The translations under genes and the position numbers were made by a program. From Erinaceus europaeus (Eukaryota; Chordata; Mammalia; Eulipotyphla; Erinaceidae), in assembly GCF_950295315.1 (NCBI RefSeq), contig NC_080168.1, positions 64,379,838 through 64,443,837 on the forward strand: a stretch of DNA of 64,000 bases. The letters run 5' to 3'. Below, one piece after another: positions 24,856-37,038 of the stretch (position 1 is its first letter; every line of letters starts with the position of its first letter). The notes beneath the pieces were generated by a model. It saw only the letters and a list, made by a program, of their open reading frames with translations. It did not search any database and had not been told where the DNA came from.

Positions 24856-25079
24856 TTTTTTAATCTCTAGAGAAGTGTAACTTGGAATTCTGCAACAAAG
24901 AAATGCTTTCCTAAGTAGAGACCTCAGTCATATTTTACTCAGATTCCAGATTTTAGATGAACATCTGGTTGCAGATAAGATGTTGCAACAGAATCCAGTG
25001 TCTCCACATTGGGCCTCTATCCTATCTGTCCAGATACTATTTTCCTAGAAGTCTTTTATATCAGTCTCTTCTATAACTA

Positions 25080-25170
25080 TCAGCTTCAAAAGGGGGTAGC
25101 AGGGCAACAGGCCCCCTCCCCTCTCAATCACTCTGTTTCTATCCAAAGTAAATAAATTAAATTTATCTAA
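25080..25170 (+). mobile_element. SINE 3' fragment
   Basis: Only the CCCCTCCCCTCTCAATCACT and TCTATCCAAAGTAAATAAAT part survives. Confidence 0.5.
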
Positions 25171-25351
25171 AACAAAAGAAAATGAATGTTGCTTGAGCAA
25201 TACTTTGCATTAATTTCTTTAAATTTTGCACTCCCTCTAATACATTTAAAATAAAAGCTCTATTTAAAAAACAAAAAGTTTACCTCCCAGTCTGCCCTGG
25301 AACCCCACCACCCCAGAGCCCTGCCTCACTAGGGAAAGATAAAAACAGGAT

Positions 25352-25965
25352 AGGGGAGGGTTGGGTCATAGCGCAGTGGGTTAAGTGCACATGGCGCAAA
25401 GCGCAAGGACCGGCGGAAGGATCCCGGTTCGAGCCCCTAGCTCCCCACCTGCAGGGCAGTCGCTTCGCAAGTGGTGAAGCAGGTATGCAGGTGTCTATCT
25501 TTCTCTCCACCTCTCTGTCTTCCCCTCCTCTCTCCATTTCTCTCTGTCCTATCCAACAACAACGACATCAGTAACAACGATAATAATGACCACAACAATT
25601 GTAAAACAACCGGGGTAACAAAAAAGGGAAAAAATGGCCTCTGGGAGCAGTGGATTCGTGGTGCAGGCACTGAACTCCAGCAATAACCCTGGAGGCAAAA
25701 ACAAAAAAAAAACCATTAAAAAAAAAAAAACAGGATAGGGGTATAGATCCACCTGCCAACGCCCATATCCAGTGGGGAAGCAATTACAGAAGCCAGACCT
25801 TCCGCTTTCTGTACCCCATAATGATCCTGGGTGCATGCTCCCAGAGAGATAAAGAATAGGAAAGCTATCAGGGGAGGGGATGGGATACAGAACTCTGGTG
25901 TGGGATTTGTGTGGAACTGTACCCCTCTTATCCTATAGCCTTGATATTATTTTGTTTTATAAATA
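25352..25965 (+). mobile_element. Extended class A SINE (25352-25730) followed by L1 3' UTR (25731-25965), plus orientation
   Basis: The SINE has an intact A box (CATAGCGCAGTGGGTTAAGT) and B box (GGTTCGAGCCC), and the extension AGCAATAACCCTGGAGGCAA. It then meets L1 3' UTR in plus orientation (AGGGGAGGGGATGGGATACA; AAGCAATTACAGAAGCCAGA), the reverse of the copies at 27350 and 37040. Confidence 0.85.
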
Positions 25966-26181
25966 TTTTTTAAGTCTGTCTTTGCATATCTTGAAACTTC
26001 CCTTCCTTTTTGGCTAGTGAGAAATCCAGCTCCATGTACCACATGGCCACTCAAAGCAAGCAAAACACATTTCAAAACTTGGAAATGATACCATTATCAT
26101 CAAAAGAATTTTGAAAAGGAAGTGACCACAAGTCTTTTCGAAACCACACAGGCTCTGGCTTGGGCCGCAGAAGCACCATCA

Positions 26182-26619
<438 letters not shown>

Positions 26620-27349
26620 CTACCCAGGCTCTTCCCTGGGACCCACACCGTGCCTCAGATCTGCAACAGAAGCCCTAGCTGGCCAGCAGGATTAAGCACT
26701 GTTGCTACAGGAGTGCCTCCCTGGGACTCTTCCAGAGAGCCACCTTCTAGAAAATCCAGGTCATCCTCTGCCTGCATGTTGGTTTCATTCTGCTTCACAG
26801 TGAAGCCCCAGGTGAAGGTCCCTCCTACTGGCACTGGCCCTGGCACTGGACCGTCTCCAGGCCATTCTCAATCCTTTAACCTCTTGAGGATATATGTCCC
26901 CTCTTCTTCCTCTGCCTTCCTCCTCTCTCTGAAAGGGGATGGCTGTGGACACCTTTTCCTAAGGCAGCACACAGACCCCCTGGAGACCTGGACAAGAGAC
27001 TTTCTGAGGAGACAACAGAGCAGTCACTTGATGCCAGATAAAGGAAAGATTGAATTCACCCAAAACAGAATGTGGTTTTGTAAGGACACTGGGTATTGCT
27101 GCCGATACCTCGCTGACTCTCTCTCTTTCCTTCCTCCTTGGATTTCACATTCTGGTGTTCAGGTTCACTGAAAGTCAGTGTGTGCCTGTGTTACACTTGT
27201 TGGGTCTTACAAAAACAAATCTTGAAAGTGAATAAACACTGAAAATTGAATTTTTGTTTTAACTTTACAGTGATTTTTTGGAAGCACAGGATGTAGATGC
27301 TATCATGTCTTAGGACCAGGATTTTTTTTTTTTATGCCAGCCACACGCT

Positions 27350-27917
27350 TTCTTTTTTATTTTAATTTTTTATTTATAAAAAGGAAACATTGACTAAACG
27401 ATAGGATAAGAGCAGTACAACTTCACACAATTCCCACCACCAGAACTCTGTATCCCATCCCCTCCCCTGATAGCTTTCCTATTCTTTAACCCTCTAGGAG
27501 TATGGGCCCAAGGGCCTTGTGGGATGCAGAAGGTGGAAGGCCTGGCTTCTGTAATTGCTTCCCCGCTGAACATGGGCATTGTCAGGTTGATCGGTATTCC
27601 CAGTCTGTCTTTCTCTTTCCCTATTGGGGGAGGGCTCTGGGAAAGCAGAGCTCCAGGACACACTGGTGGGGTTATGCTTTCTTTTTTAAATTTATTTTTA
27701 TGCCTGCAGGGTTATTGTTTGGCTTTGGTGCCTACATGACAAATCCACCACTGTCATTGACCACTTTTTCCTCCCCCCTCCTTTTATTTCAGAGGACAGA
27801 AAGAAATAGAGCAAGAGAAAGAAAGATGCATCACTACTTCATCACACTTGATGATGCTCCCCTTGAACCAGGGTCTCTGTGCATGGTCACAGGTGCACTC
27901 AACCAGCCCTACCACAA
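27350..27917 (-). mobile_element. L1 3' UTR fragment (27350-27675) and extended class B SINE (27685-27917)
   Basis: The L1 part reads AATTCCCACCACCAGAACTC and GTGGGATGCAGAAGGTGGAA; the SINE follows directly with AATCCACCACTGTCATTGAC and CCTTGAACCAGGGTCTCTGT. Confidence 0.8.
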
Positions 27918-28182
27918 GATTTCTTAAAAGAGGAAATATGCAGAGAACAAAAACAAACAAGAAAGCCTAATGTACACAGGCCACTGTAATCAATGTGTGT
28001 TTTGTTCAGTATGGAATTAAAAATGTAGTTGACTGAACATTGTGGGAGCTCAGTCGGGGTTGTCTCTCATCTGTTTCTTGGCCTGCATGTTTGCAACTCA
28101 GAAGGAGGTGTCAGACGAAAAGAGATTTCTTTGTGAAATGCTTGACTGAAGACAGAGCAGCTTACACTAAAGCAGAAAGAGT

Positions 28183-28315
28183 TATGGCCAGGGAGACATA
28201 GTAACCACTGTGCTGGCCATAAGAGTATGAAGTGCAGAATTTGATCCCTGGCATTACATTTGCCACTCTGCTGTTCCTGTTTTCTGTCTCTTTCTATCAA
28301 TACATAATTTTTAAA
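28183..28315 (+). mobile_element. Class E SINE
   Basis: Reads GGGAGACATAGTAACCACTG, TTTGATCCCTGGCATTACAT and TCTGTCTCTTTCTATCAATA. Confidence 0.6.
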
Positions 28316-29325
28316 CACTGCAGAAGTAGTTGCACAGAAATTCATGCTAGGGGAATGGTAACATATCTTACAATTTGTGAGCATTGATAAGAGCGCTTCT
28401 GTTTCAATGTCCAGAATGTTCAAGAACTGTCTAGAATGGCAGTGAAAATTTTCTCTTTGATTCAGATCACAGGATGACAGATTATTTCAAAGCAGAAAAC
28501 AGTTGCTCTTTGTGTCCATTTTTGCAGAGCACCAGCCCCCTACTTTTGTTTTGGCATACAGTTCTGTCCTGCTAACTTTTGAAAAAAAAAAAAAAGAATG
28601 TGATCTGTTTTCTTCATACCCTTCTGCATAATCCTCTCACTGACACACATGTAACATTTCTTTGAACTTTCACCTCCCCTTGGCTCTCACTAAGACCCTA
28701 CATTTTCTAGATTTCTAGAAACATGGAATAGAATCATTCAACAAGAAAGACAGACAGCTCTGAACAGATTGAATCACAGCAGAAACACATGTTGACTGTC
28801 TTCTGAGCAAATGCTCCTGGGAGCCTATTTCTAACCTAGCAGAATCCACGGAAAAAGTAGCAGACAGGATAAGCATTTGGTTGTGATAACCTTGTAGAAA
28901 GCCACTTTCAAAGCTGCTTCCCTTCAAGCAGCCAGACACCTCCCCCTGCTCCATTCCAAAAGGAGAGGGGGAGGTTTTCCTGATGCCAAGGCAAGCAGGC
29001 AAGAGGCAGAGGAGGAGGAATCGATGGGTGTGTCTGTGGTCCTTGGAGGTGCCAGAGCTGTTTCCTTCAGTTCGTGCCCTGGGGACAAAGCAGAGTGTCT
29101 GCTCTCTAACCTTGCTATGCAGAAGTCTCAAGAGGTGTCATGTGTGACTCCTTTTGCGGGTTGTGTAACTTCACAAAGTTTTCATGCTCCCTGCAGGGGT
29201 AATAGGACAGTCCATGGTTCCATTGTTGGGTCTTTGTGCCATTAAAGGCTGTGCAAGTGGAGATCAGACTTGCATTAAAAAAAAAAAATGCAAAAGCAGG
29301 TTTCGATCAGTTAGAACAGATTTTT

Positions 29326-30352
29326 CTTTCTTTTTTTTTTGCCTCCAGGGTTACTGCTGGGATTCAGTGCTTGCATCACAAATCCACTACTCCTGGAGGC
29401 TCCCCCCTTTTTGTTGCCCTTTTTTTAAAATTATTGTTGTGGTTATTATCATTATAGTTGTTATTGATGTCATTGCTGGATAGGACAGAGAAATGGAGAG
29501 AGAAGGGGAAGACAGAAAGGGGGAAAGAAAGACACCTGCACACCTGCTTCACCGCCTGTGAAGCGACTTCCCTGCAGATGGGAAGCTGGGGGCTCGAACC
29601 AGGATTCTTACACTGGCCCTTGCGCTTAGTGCCATGTGCGTCTAACCCGCTGCGCTACCGCCCAGCCCCCAGAACAGATTTATTAACACCAGGGCTATTG
29701 CTGGGGCTTGGTGCTAGCACTATGAATGCCCTGTTTCTGGCGGCCTTTTTTTTTTCCCTTTCCTATTTTATTTGCTCAAAGAGAAATTAAGAAGGAAAGA
29801 GGAGGTAGGGAAAGTGAGAGACACCTGCAGACCTGCTTTGCCAATTCTGAAGTGTCCCTGCTGCAGGTGGGGAGCGGGGACTTGAACCCAAGTCCTGATT
29901 CAGTAACTTTAAAAAATATATATTTATTGTGGTCTGGGAGGTGGTGTCGTGATAAGGCTTTGGACTCTCAAGCATGAGGTCTTGAGTTTGATCCTGGCAG
30001 TACATGTGCCAGAGTGATGTCTGGTTCTTTCTCTCTCCTCCTATCTTTCTCATTAATTAATAAATAAAATCTTTAAAAAATATTTATTATTAACCAGCTC
30101 TGGGTTGGGGATTGAGCCTGGGACTTCAGAGGCTCAGGCATCACAGTCTTGCAGAACCACTATGCTATCTCCCTAGTCTAAAAAAAGAAAAGAAAAGAAA
30201 AGAAAAAATGGTAGTCTGCCTTTACTTGTTACACATGAGACAGACACACAGAGAGAAATCAGAGCACTAGTCTGGTACATACAGAATTGGGGCTCAAACT
30301 GGGAACCTCAGATTTGTAAAGGCTCTAGCAGTTGAACCATTTTCCAAGCATC
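29326..30352. mobile_element. SINE cluster: A extended (-), B extended (-), D (+), E (-), AAAAG repeat, SINE remnant (-)
   Basis: 29326-29671 is a complete extended class A SINE on the minus strand; 29680-29908 extended class B minus; 29928-30082 class D plus (GGACTCTCAAGCATGAGGTC); 30088-30180 class E minus. An AAAAG microsatellite at 30181-30205 and a degraded copy follow. Confidence 0.8.
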
Positions 30353-30419
30353 TGGGGGCTGTTTTTCCATTGCCCTTGGGGCCTTCCCCAGGGTGATTCC
30401 ATTGCCCCCCAAAAAGACT

Positions 30420-30747
30420 TCTCCTCCTCCTTATCATCATCATCACTCTAGCTTGTGCAGTGCCAAAGGTCAGACTTGAGACCTCGTGCTTGTAAGTCAG
30501 GTGTTCTTTCCTTCTGTATCACCTCCTGGTCTTTCGAGACTTCTTTAAAGAATGTGAAAAGTTTGATTTTTAAAAATATTGTACTTGTTAATTCATTGCA
30601 TAGATACAGAAATCAAGAGAGAAGGGGGAGATAGACATCATCAGCACTACTTCACTGCACATAAAGCTTTCCCCATGCAGGTGGGGAGCAGGGACTCAAA
30701 CCCAGGTCCTTGTGCACTCTACCAAGTGAGCCACTGTCCAGCCCCAA
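30420..30747 (-). mobile_element. SINE remnant (30420-30532) and class B SINE (30565-30747)
   Basis: The class B copy shows CCATGCAGGTGGGGAGCAGG, ACCCAGGTCCTTGTGCACTC and GAGCCACTGTCCAGCCCC. Confidence 0.7.
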
Positions 30748-31397
30748 ATGTTTTGACCTTTAAGCAGCTTCCAGCCCTAAAAACGTTATTACACATCAGG
30801 GCTCAGGCAGTTTAGTATAAACAGTGCCCTTCCTTAGACTAGCACCCAGGCTTCCTGCCTAGGCTAGCTTGCTCCAGTGCTGTGTGGGCCCTGCCTGTGG
30901 TGCTTGTCTGAGGATGGCTTCCTGGATGTCTGCTATCAGTGCCTAGCTCAGGCACCTCTTTGATACCTGGGAACAAAAGCAGCCATTGGTGAGCACTACT
31001 GAAGAGTGCAGATGAGGAGGCCTGCCCCCCTGGCTGACCCACTGGGTCTGCTGTTGTCCTTCACTGACGCACAGACCCACCAGGGTCTCACCCCTGGGGC
31101 ATGGGAGCGCCTCCCAGTCCCCAGCCCAGCATAAAGAGGCCCCCATAGTTCAGACCTCAACTGCCCCCTGCCTGAAAACCATTGTGAGGTCCCGGGGGAG
31201 AGAGTTTTCTCGGTCATGGCTGGGGAACAAGGGCAAGAGCTAGTTTGTCAGACTGCAAGCCTGGCACTGGAGGCAAAAGTCACAGCGCTGTTGTCTCTGG
31301 CTGGCTGGCTGGCTGGCTGGGCTTCCTTCCTCAGGAGGGCAGTCTCCTGGAGTCCTTGCTAGCTCACGATGTCAGCTCCATATCAGCAAAGGTTAGA

Positions 31398-32305
31398 AAG
31401 ATGGCCCAGGGGGCGTGTGGTGGTACAACCTTTTGAGTACACAGATTACCATGTACAAAGACCCAGGTTTTAGCCCCCACTCTCTACTTGAAGGGGAAAA
31501 CTATGAACAGTGAAGCAGGTCTGAAGTTATCTTTCTCCCTCTCTGTCTCTGCCTCCCCCTCAGTTTTTCTCTGTACTGTCTGATAAAATAAAAAAAGAGG
31601 AAGGGGATGGGTTTGTAGTGATGGCACAGAGTCTCAGTGATAACCCTGGTGGGAAAGAAAGAAAGGAGGAAAGAAACACCACTCCACTCTGTTACTGTCC
31701 CTCTGAGCAGCACCTGTCCCAAGGTACTGAGTGGCCTTTCTCTTTCACCCTGATGATCTCTGGGTTTTACCTCCTAACAGACACCTGTCAGTGCCCAGGG
31801 TAGTGTCTGTTTGAAGTGTGGGTGACACACTTATAGAGAAGGGGGAATGTAACAGCCTTTCATTAGGGTGGTGGCACACCTGGTAGAGCTCCCACACTGC
31901 CATAATCAAGAGACCCAGGTTCAAGCTCTCATCTCCACTTCTGAAGGTGGAGCAGTACTGCAGGTGTCTCCCCTTTTCTCTGTCTTTCCTTATCTTTTTT
32001 CTTATCATCTTTTCCTTATCATCTTCTATTAACAAAATAGTGACCACTGGTCCCCAGTAATAACCCTGGGGCAGAATAGACAAACAAAGCCCCAAAAGCT
32101 TGTCATTAAAAAAGTAAACTGAAGCTTGGGAGTAAAAGAACTTCCAAACACTCTCCAGGTGAAGAAGCTAGCTCAACCTGCTGGAGCACCGGCTTGCACA
32201 CCTGAGGCCTCAAAGGTTCCAAGTTCCATCCGCAGCACCACCTTATGCTGGAGCAGCACTCTCCCTTTCTACTCTCTCTCAGAATAAGTAAATAGTTTTT
32301 TGTTG
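31398..32305 (+). mobile_element. Three plus-oriented SINEs upstream of KLHL42: B, B and D-like
   Basis: 31398-31655 (GTGTGGTGGTACAACC head, extension CAGTGATAACCCTGGTGGG), 31862-32085 (GGGTGGTGGCACACCTGGTA, extension AGTAATAACCCTGGGGCAGA), and 32160-32305 (ACCGGCTTGCACACCTGAGG). Confidence 0.75.
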
Positions 32306-32344
32306 TTGTTAAAGCCTCAGTGCTTTGGGCTTAAGCTTGTTTTT

Positions 32345-32590
32345 ATTTTTTTCATATATAGAGAGATAATCAGAGAGAGGCAGAGACACCATAACACTGT
32401 AGCTCCCTCTGTGTCTTAGAGCTCCCATGCAGTGTTTATGTGCTGGGGGGGGGGGGGCTTGAATGTGAGCCCCTGCATGGCGAGACAGGTATCCTCCCGG
32501 ATGAGCTATTTCATCAGCATTCAGATCTTTTTTCTTCCTTCCTCTCTCCCACCCTCCTTCCCTCTCTCATCCCTCCCCTCCCTCCTTTTA
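32345..32590. mobile_element. Class C SINE (-) with a G14-type run, then a CT-rich tract
   Basis: The SINE covers 32345-32512 and is interrupted by a run of G near 32445-32458. The pyrimidine tract 32525-32590 (CTTCC/CCTCC units) ends about 235 bases before the CpG island. Confidence 0.65.
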
Positions 32591-33084
32591 AAAAGCATTT
32601 TCCCCAAGTTGAGGATTGTTCTCCTTGTTCTGGGAAGCTCTGAGGGTGCTTTGCAGAATAGGGGTGGGGTCCCTGTGCCCTGCTGAGACATCAGGCCTGG
32701 CTGTCTGCTCTGAGCTTTCTAGAGGTTGGGGGCAGGATAGAACTGGCCACAGAGTCCCCTCCGCAGGCTCCTGGAGCCCGGCTCGTCTGACCCACTGAAG
32801 GAGGGAGACAGGGCTGAAGGGAATCCTGAGTGCGCGGGAGGCTGGGCCGGCAGTCCCTGTGCCCCGCGCCCGCACACCTGCCGCTGCCTTCTGCAAGATG
32901 GCTCCCGCGCCACGATGGTCCCCAAGGCCAGCGAGGGTGCCTGCGGGACCGGGGTGCGCTGCCAGGGCCCAGCGACTCCCGAGAGGGAGCCCGACTGTCT
33001 TCCTCCCGCCCGCCCGCCGGCCCGGGACTCCCGCGGGGCCGGGGCACACGGAGGGGGCTGCAGTCAGGGCGCGGGGAGGACCCC

Positions 33085-33475
33085 CTCGGTCTGGGCGCTC
33101 GGACGGGGCGGGGCGGGGCGCGGGGAGGAGCTCGGGGCGGGGCGCGGGGAGGAGCTCGAGGCGGGGCGCGGGGAGGGGCCCGAACGTGCGAGGAGGATCT
33201 CCAGGCTCCCAAGTGTGCGGGGAGGAACCCCAGACCTGGGGAGGAGCGCAGGGAGGACTCCCCAGGTCTCGGGGCGCAGGGAGTACCCCACTCCCAAAGA
33301 GCTGGGCGGAGCACTGGGAGGATCCGCAGGCCTCGGGGCGCAGGGAGGAGCGTGGGGAGGGCTTGCGGGCCTCGAGCCCAGGGAGGAGCGCGGGGCGGAG
33401 CGCCGGGAGGATCCCCAGGCCTCGGGGCACCGGCAGCAGCGCCGGGAGGAGCTCGGGGAGGATCTCCAGCCGCTC
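33085..33475 (+). repeat. GC-rich minisatellite in the KLHL42 5' flank or 5' UTR
   Basis: Three near-perfect copies of a 24-base unit (GGGGCGGGGCGCGGGGAGGA plus GCTC) lie at about 33105-33180. A looser array of longer units then runs to 33475, built on CCCAGGCCTCGGGGCGCAGG and GAGGAGCGCGGGGAGG. It has strong G-quadruplex potential. It is open in several frames on both strands only because it is GC-rich and repetitive. Confidence 0.8.
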
Positions 33476-33663
33476 TCCCCGAGCGCTCGGGGAGCAGCGC
33501 CGGGCGCTCCCAGCCCCCGAGCGCGGGCGCCCCCCTCCCCCACTCGCGGTCAGCTTGCGGCAGCCCCGCCCGGTCGCCCCGCTCCCTCCCGGGCCAGCGG
33601 CCTCGCTCTCCGTTCGGCGAGCTGGCGGGCCCCGGCGCCCCGGCGGCCGCGCCGGCCGAGGAG

Positions 33664-34484
33664 ATGGTGCAGATCCGCCTGGAGGATCGCTGCTTCCCGG
33701 TGAGCAAGCGCAAACTCATCGAGCAGAGCGACTACTTCCGCGCGCTGTACCGCTCGGGCATGCGCGAGGCCCTGCGCGCCCAGGCCGGCGGCCCAGATGA
33801 GCAGCAGCTGCGCGGCCTGAGCGCCCCGGGCCTGCGCCTGGTGCTCGACTTCATCAACGCGGGCGGCGCGCCGGGAGGCCAGCTGCTGGGCGATGCGGGC
33901 GAAGGCGACGACCCCGACGAGGCAGGCCTGCTGGGCGGGCTGGTGGAGGCCGCGTCGTTCCTGCAGGTGACGCCGCTGCTGCGCCTGCTGCGCTCGCAGG
34001 TGCGCCTGTCCAACTGTCTGCCGCTCTACCGCCTGGCGCAGGTGTACGGGCTGCCCGACCTTCAGGCCGCCTGCCTGCGCTTCATGGCGCTGCACTTCCA
34101 CCAGGTGCTCAGCCAACCGCTCTTCCCGCAGCTCGGCCCGGCCGACGGCGGCCTCCCGCAGCGCCTCCGCCAGGCGCGCCTGGCCGGCACCCCGGTGCTC
34201 GTGGCACTCGGCGACTTCCTGGGGGGCCCGCTGGCGCCGCACCCCTACCAGGGCGAGCCGCCGTCCATGCTGCGCTACGAGGAGCGTACGGAGCGCTGGT
34301 TCCCGCTGGCCAGCAGCCTGCCTCCTGACCTGGTCAACGTGCGGGGCTATGGCGCCGCCATCCTGGACAACTACCTGTTCATCGTAGGCGGCTACCGTGT
34401 CACCAGCCAGGAGATCGCAGCTGCGCACTCCTACAACCCCAGCACCAATGAATGGCTGCAGGTGGCCTCCATGAACCAGAAGAG
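33664..34484 (+). CDS. KLHL42: KLHL42 exon 1: BTB domain, BACK-like region and first kelch blade
   Basis: This encodes residues 1-273 plus two bases of Arg274, ending at a GTGAGC donor (34485). It starts MVQIRLEDRCFPVSKRKLIE, followed by QSDYFRALYRSGMREAL, the BTB core (about residues 1-105). The BACK-like region is at about 110-180 (LYRLAQVYGLPDLQAACLRF). GTPVLVALGDFLGGPLAPHP is a strongly conserved linker. The first kelch blade begins at about 228 (LDNYLFIVGGYR). KLHL42 (KLHDC5) is a substrate adaptor for CUL3-RBX1 ubiquitin ligase; the known human substrate is katanin p60, linking it to mitotic progression. I chose ATG 33664 because it begins the conserved sequence. Human has, as I recall, an ATG five codons further upstream, but here that codon is not ATG (APAEE precedes the Met). 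The acidic linker at about 68-90 looks shorter than in human, giving 488 residues versus about 505. Confidence 0.96.
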
Positions 34485-34699
34485 GTGAGCGTGCCCCGCC
34501 CTACCAGGCCCCCCCCAGGGGCACCCTCTTCCCCAAAGACAGCTCCAGAGCCCCAGGGCCACCTGGCCAGGTAGAGCAGAGGTAGTGGTCTGCAGGCGGG
34601 GTCTGCGCTCTGCCTCCCCGCCAGGCTGCCTTGAAGTGTGACTTGGCTATTCTATTTTATCTTATTCTATCCTTTCCTATTCCATTCCATTCTCTTCTT

Positions 34700-35312
34700 T
34701 CCTTTGCGTTCCTTTTGATGTCTATATGTTGGGTACAGATAGAGAAAGCAAGAGGGAAATGGCGAGATAGAGACACCAGCAGACCTGCTTGACTGCTTAC
34801 TAGGCCTCCTCCATGCAGATGGGGGTGGGGGGGCGACCAGGGGCTTGAACCCGGGCGCTTGCCCATTATGTGTGCGCTCAAGCAGGCATGCCACTTCCCT
34901 GCCCATGGCTTCCTTTTCTACCTGTCCTTTCCCTTCAGGACCGGACTCTGATGCTCAGGACACACATGCCACTCAGTGGCTTTGTGAGCTTTGCATACTG
35001 GGTCACCTGTCAGTGGCCAGGAGATAGCTGAGAGGCCTGCTGATGCTCATCATCAAAGGGGACTTTATGTGTAATATTGTGTGTGTGTGTGTATGTATGT
35101 ATTGGAGCTGAGAGTTCATGCATGTGTGATTTGACTTAATCACTCCTGGGCCTTTTTTTTTTTTTTCCATTCAGAGATGAAAAGAAGAGAGACGCTATAG
35201 GATTGGAGCTTCTCCTGGTGCCGTGTCACTTCCTATGTGGTGTTAGGGTTTGCACCTGGGTCATATACATGACAAGGTGCCCACCTGACTCACTGAGCTG
35301 CCTTCTAATCCT
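34700..35312 (-). mobile_element. Class B SINE (34700-34904) and class C SINE (35152-35312)
   Basis: The first shows GACCAGGGGCTTGAACCCGG; the second, after a TG repeat (35078-35104) and a T-run, shows GGAGCTTCTCCTGGTGCCGT. Confidence 0.75.
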
Positions 35313-35681
35313 CTGTGTCAGCCTCTCATTTGCATCTCATTTCCCCAGGCTCCAACCCAGCTTGTGCATCTGCCCAGCATGAACCTGACAACTGCAGAGA
35401 GGAAGAGGGCTGGGGTGAGGGCCAAGGTGTGCAGGAAGAAGGGATAGGAGAGCCAGAGAAGGCAGCACCACCAGGAAATGGGAGGGACTGTCCTTGGCAC
35501 CCACAGAGGGGCATGTCTCAGGCAGAGGCGGGCCTGCTGGGCTGGGAAGGCCACTGCACACAGAGACCCCGTGTGAGGCCCCCAAGGCCCCTTTATTTCT
35601 GATGCCGAGTTAGATAATTTGGGGCAGCACTCCACATCCTGATGACAGAAATACTCCACAGCTGCCATGGAAAACATGCGA

Positions 35682-36340
35682 AAGGGGGGTGGTGATGCAC
35701 CATGTGAAACACACATAGTAAGTAGTGCAGGGATCTCAGTTTGAGCCCCTGGCTCCCCACCTGCAGGGGAGTTGCTTCACAAGTAGTGAATCAGGTATGC
35801 AGGTGTCTTTCCTTCTCTTGCCCTCTCTATCTTCCCCTCCACTCTCAATTCCTCTCTGTCTCCAATAAAATGGGAAAAATGGCCACCAGGTGCAGTGGAT
35901 TCATAGTTCTGGCACTGAGCCCCAGTGATAACCCTGGATGCAAAAAAGAAAACAGGAAGAAGGTGGCCTTGCAGAAAGGCCTCTCTCCCTCTTACTGGTA
36001 ACAACATCCACAGGCTGCCATCTTTTCTTCCTTCCTTCCTCTCTTTTTTATTTTTTTTATTTTATTGCCACTATGGTTATTAGTGGGACATGGAGCTTAC
36101 ATGATGAATCCACCGCTTCTGATGGTTATTATCCTTTTAATTTTTTAAATAGTTTTTAATGAACTAGGACAGAGAAGTTGAGAGTGGAGGAAGAGAGAAT
36201 GGAGAAAGAGACACCTGCAGACCTGCTTCTATGATTGTAAAGTGTGCCCCTGAAGGTGGGGTATGAGGACTCGAACCAGAGTCCTTAAGCATGGTAATCG
36301 TGTGCTCAGCCAGGTATGCTACCATCTGGACACCCTCTTT
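35682..36340. mobile_element. Extended SINE (+, 35682-35945) and extended class B SINE (-, 36060-36340)
   Basis: The plus copy reads CCCACCTGCAGGGGAGTTGC and ends CAGTGATAACCCTGGATGCA. The minus copy starts with TTGCCACTATGGTTATTAGT and ends GCTACCATCTGGACACC. The pair are inverted relative to each other, about 115 bases apart. Confidence 0.75.
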
Positions 36341-36837
36341 CTTTTTGAAATAATACTTTTTATGAGAGAGAGGAGGAGAGAAAGAACCAGAGCATTGCCA
36401 GGGACTGAACTTCATGCTGGAGAATAGAGTGCTTTATGTGCTGCACCAGCTCCTGGGTTGCAGGTCTTTTCTCCCAGCCCCCCCCCCCCATTTTGATGGG
36501 GGCTGCCAGGAATCAAACCCCAGTCCTTTTCCAGGAAAGGCCTGTTTCCAACCATTGTAGCTAGGTATATCCCAGCACCTCCAACTCCCTCTCAGTGCAC
36601 TGTTCATTCCCAGAGATGATGCTGTGTTTCACATCTGAGCACCAGATGTGCTGCTATGAAGCCAGCTCTGAGCTTCCACTGGTGCCACAAAGGCACATTC
36701 AGGGCCAAAGGCAGATTTCAGTCAGGGCAGGAAGCCTGGAGCATTGTCTCAGCCCCATTAAAGCACCTCTCAGAATCCTACTGTCTCCTCAGCGCCTGTG
36801 CAGTTTTCTGCCGTGCCCTCAGAATGCCCCTTCTGTG

Positions 36838-37024
36838 CTTTTTTTGGCTAGGACAGAGAGAAATTGAGAGGGGGGAGAGAAAGATAGACACCTGCAGACC
36901 TGCTTCACCACTTGTGAAGCGACTCCCCTGCAGGTGGGGAGCGGAGGTCTTGAACTGGGATCCTTAATGCCAGTCCTTGGCGATTTGCGCCTGTGTACTT
37001 AACCCACTGCTCTACCGCCCACCC
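36838..37024 (-). mobile_element. Class A SINE without the long tail, with target-site duplication
   Basis: The minus-oriented SINE is flanked by CCCTTCTGTGCTTT on both sides (about 36826-36840 and 37025-37038). It is the element into whose right-hand duplication the L1 at 37039 later inserted. Confidence 0.85.
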
Positions 37025-37038
37025 CCCTTCTGTGCTTT

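Larger units (their letters stand above)
32825..34560. promoter_or_regulatory. CpG island spanning the KLHL42 promoter, 5' UTR and first exon
   Basis: Base composition changes abruptly near 32825 to very G+C-rich sequence dense in CpG, and returns to background after the exon 1 donor at 34485. It contains many GC boxes (GGGGCGGGGC near 33105-33170). This is the usual architecture of a broadly expressed gene promoter. No TATA box is evident and I cannot place the transcription start exactly. Confidence 0.85.

Noticed and set aside
28715..29131. 138-residue minus-strand frame upstream of MANSC4
   Set aside because: Composition is unremarkable and I recognise no motif; could be checked by conservation but nothing here supports a gene.
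32691..33719. 342-residue open frame on the minus strand opposite the KLHL42 5' region
   Set aside because: The translation is a run of RAPPRAPP-like repeats from the GC minisatellite, with no domain; the plus strand carries the real gene and CpG island.
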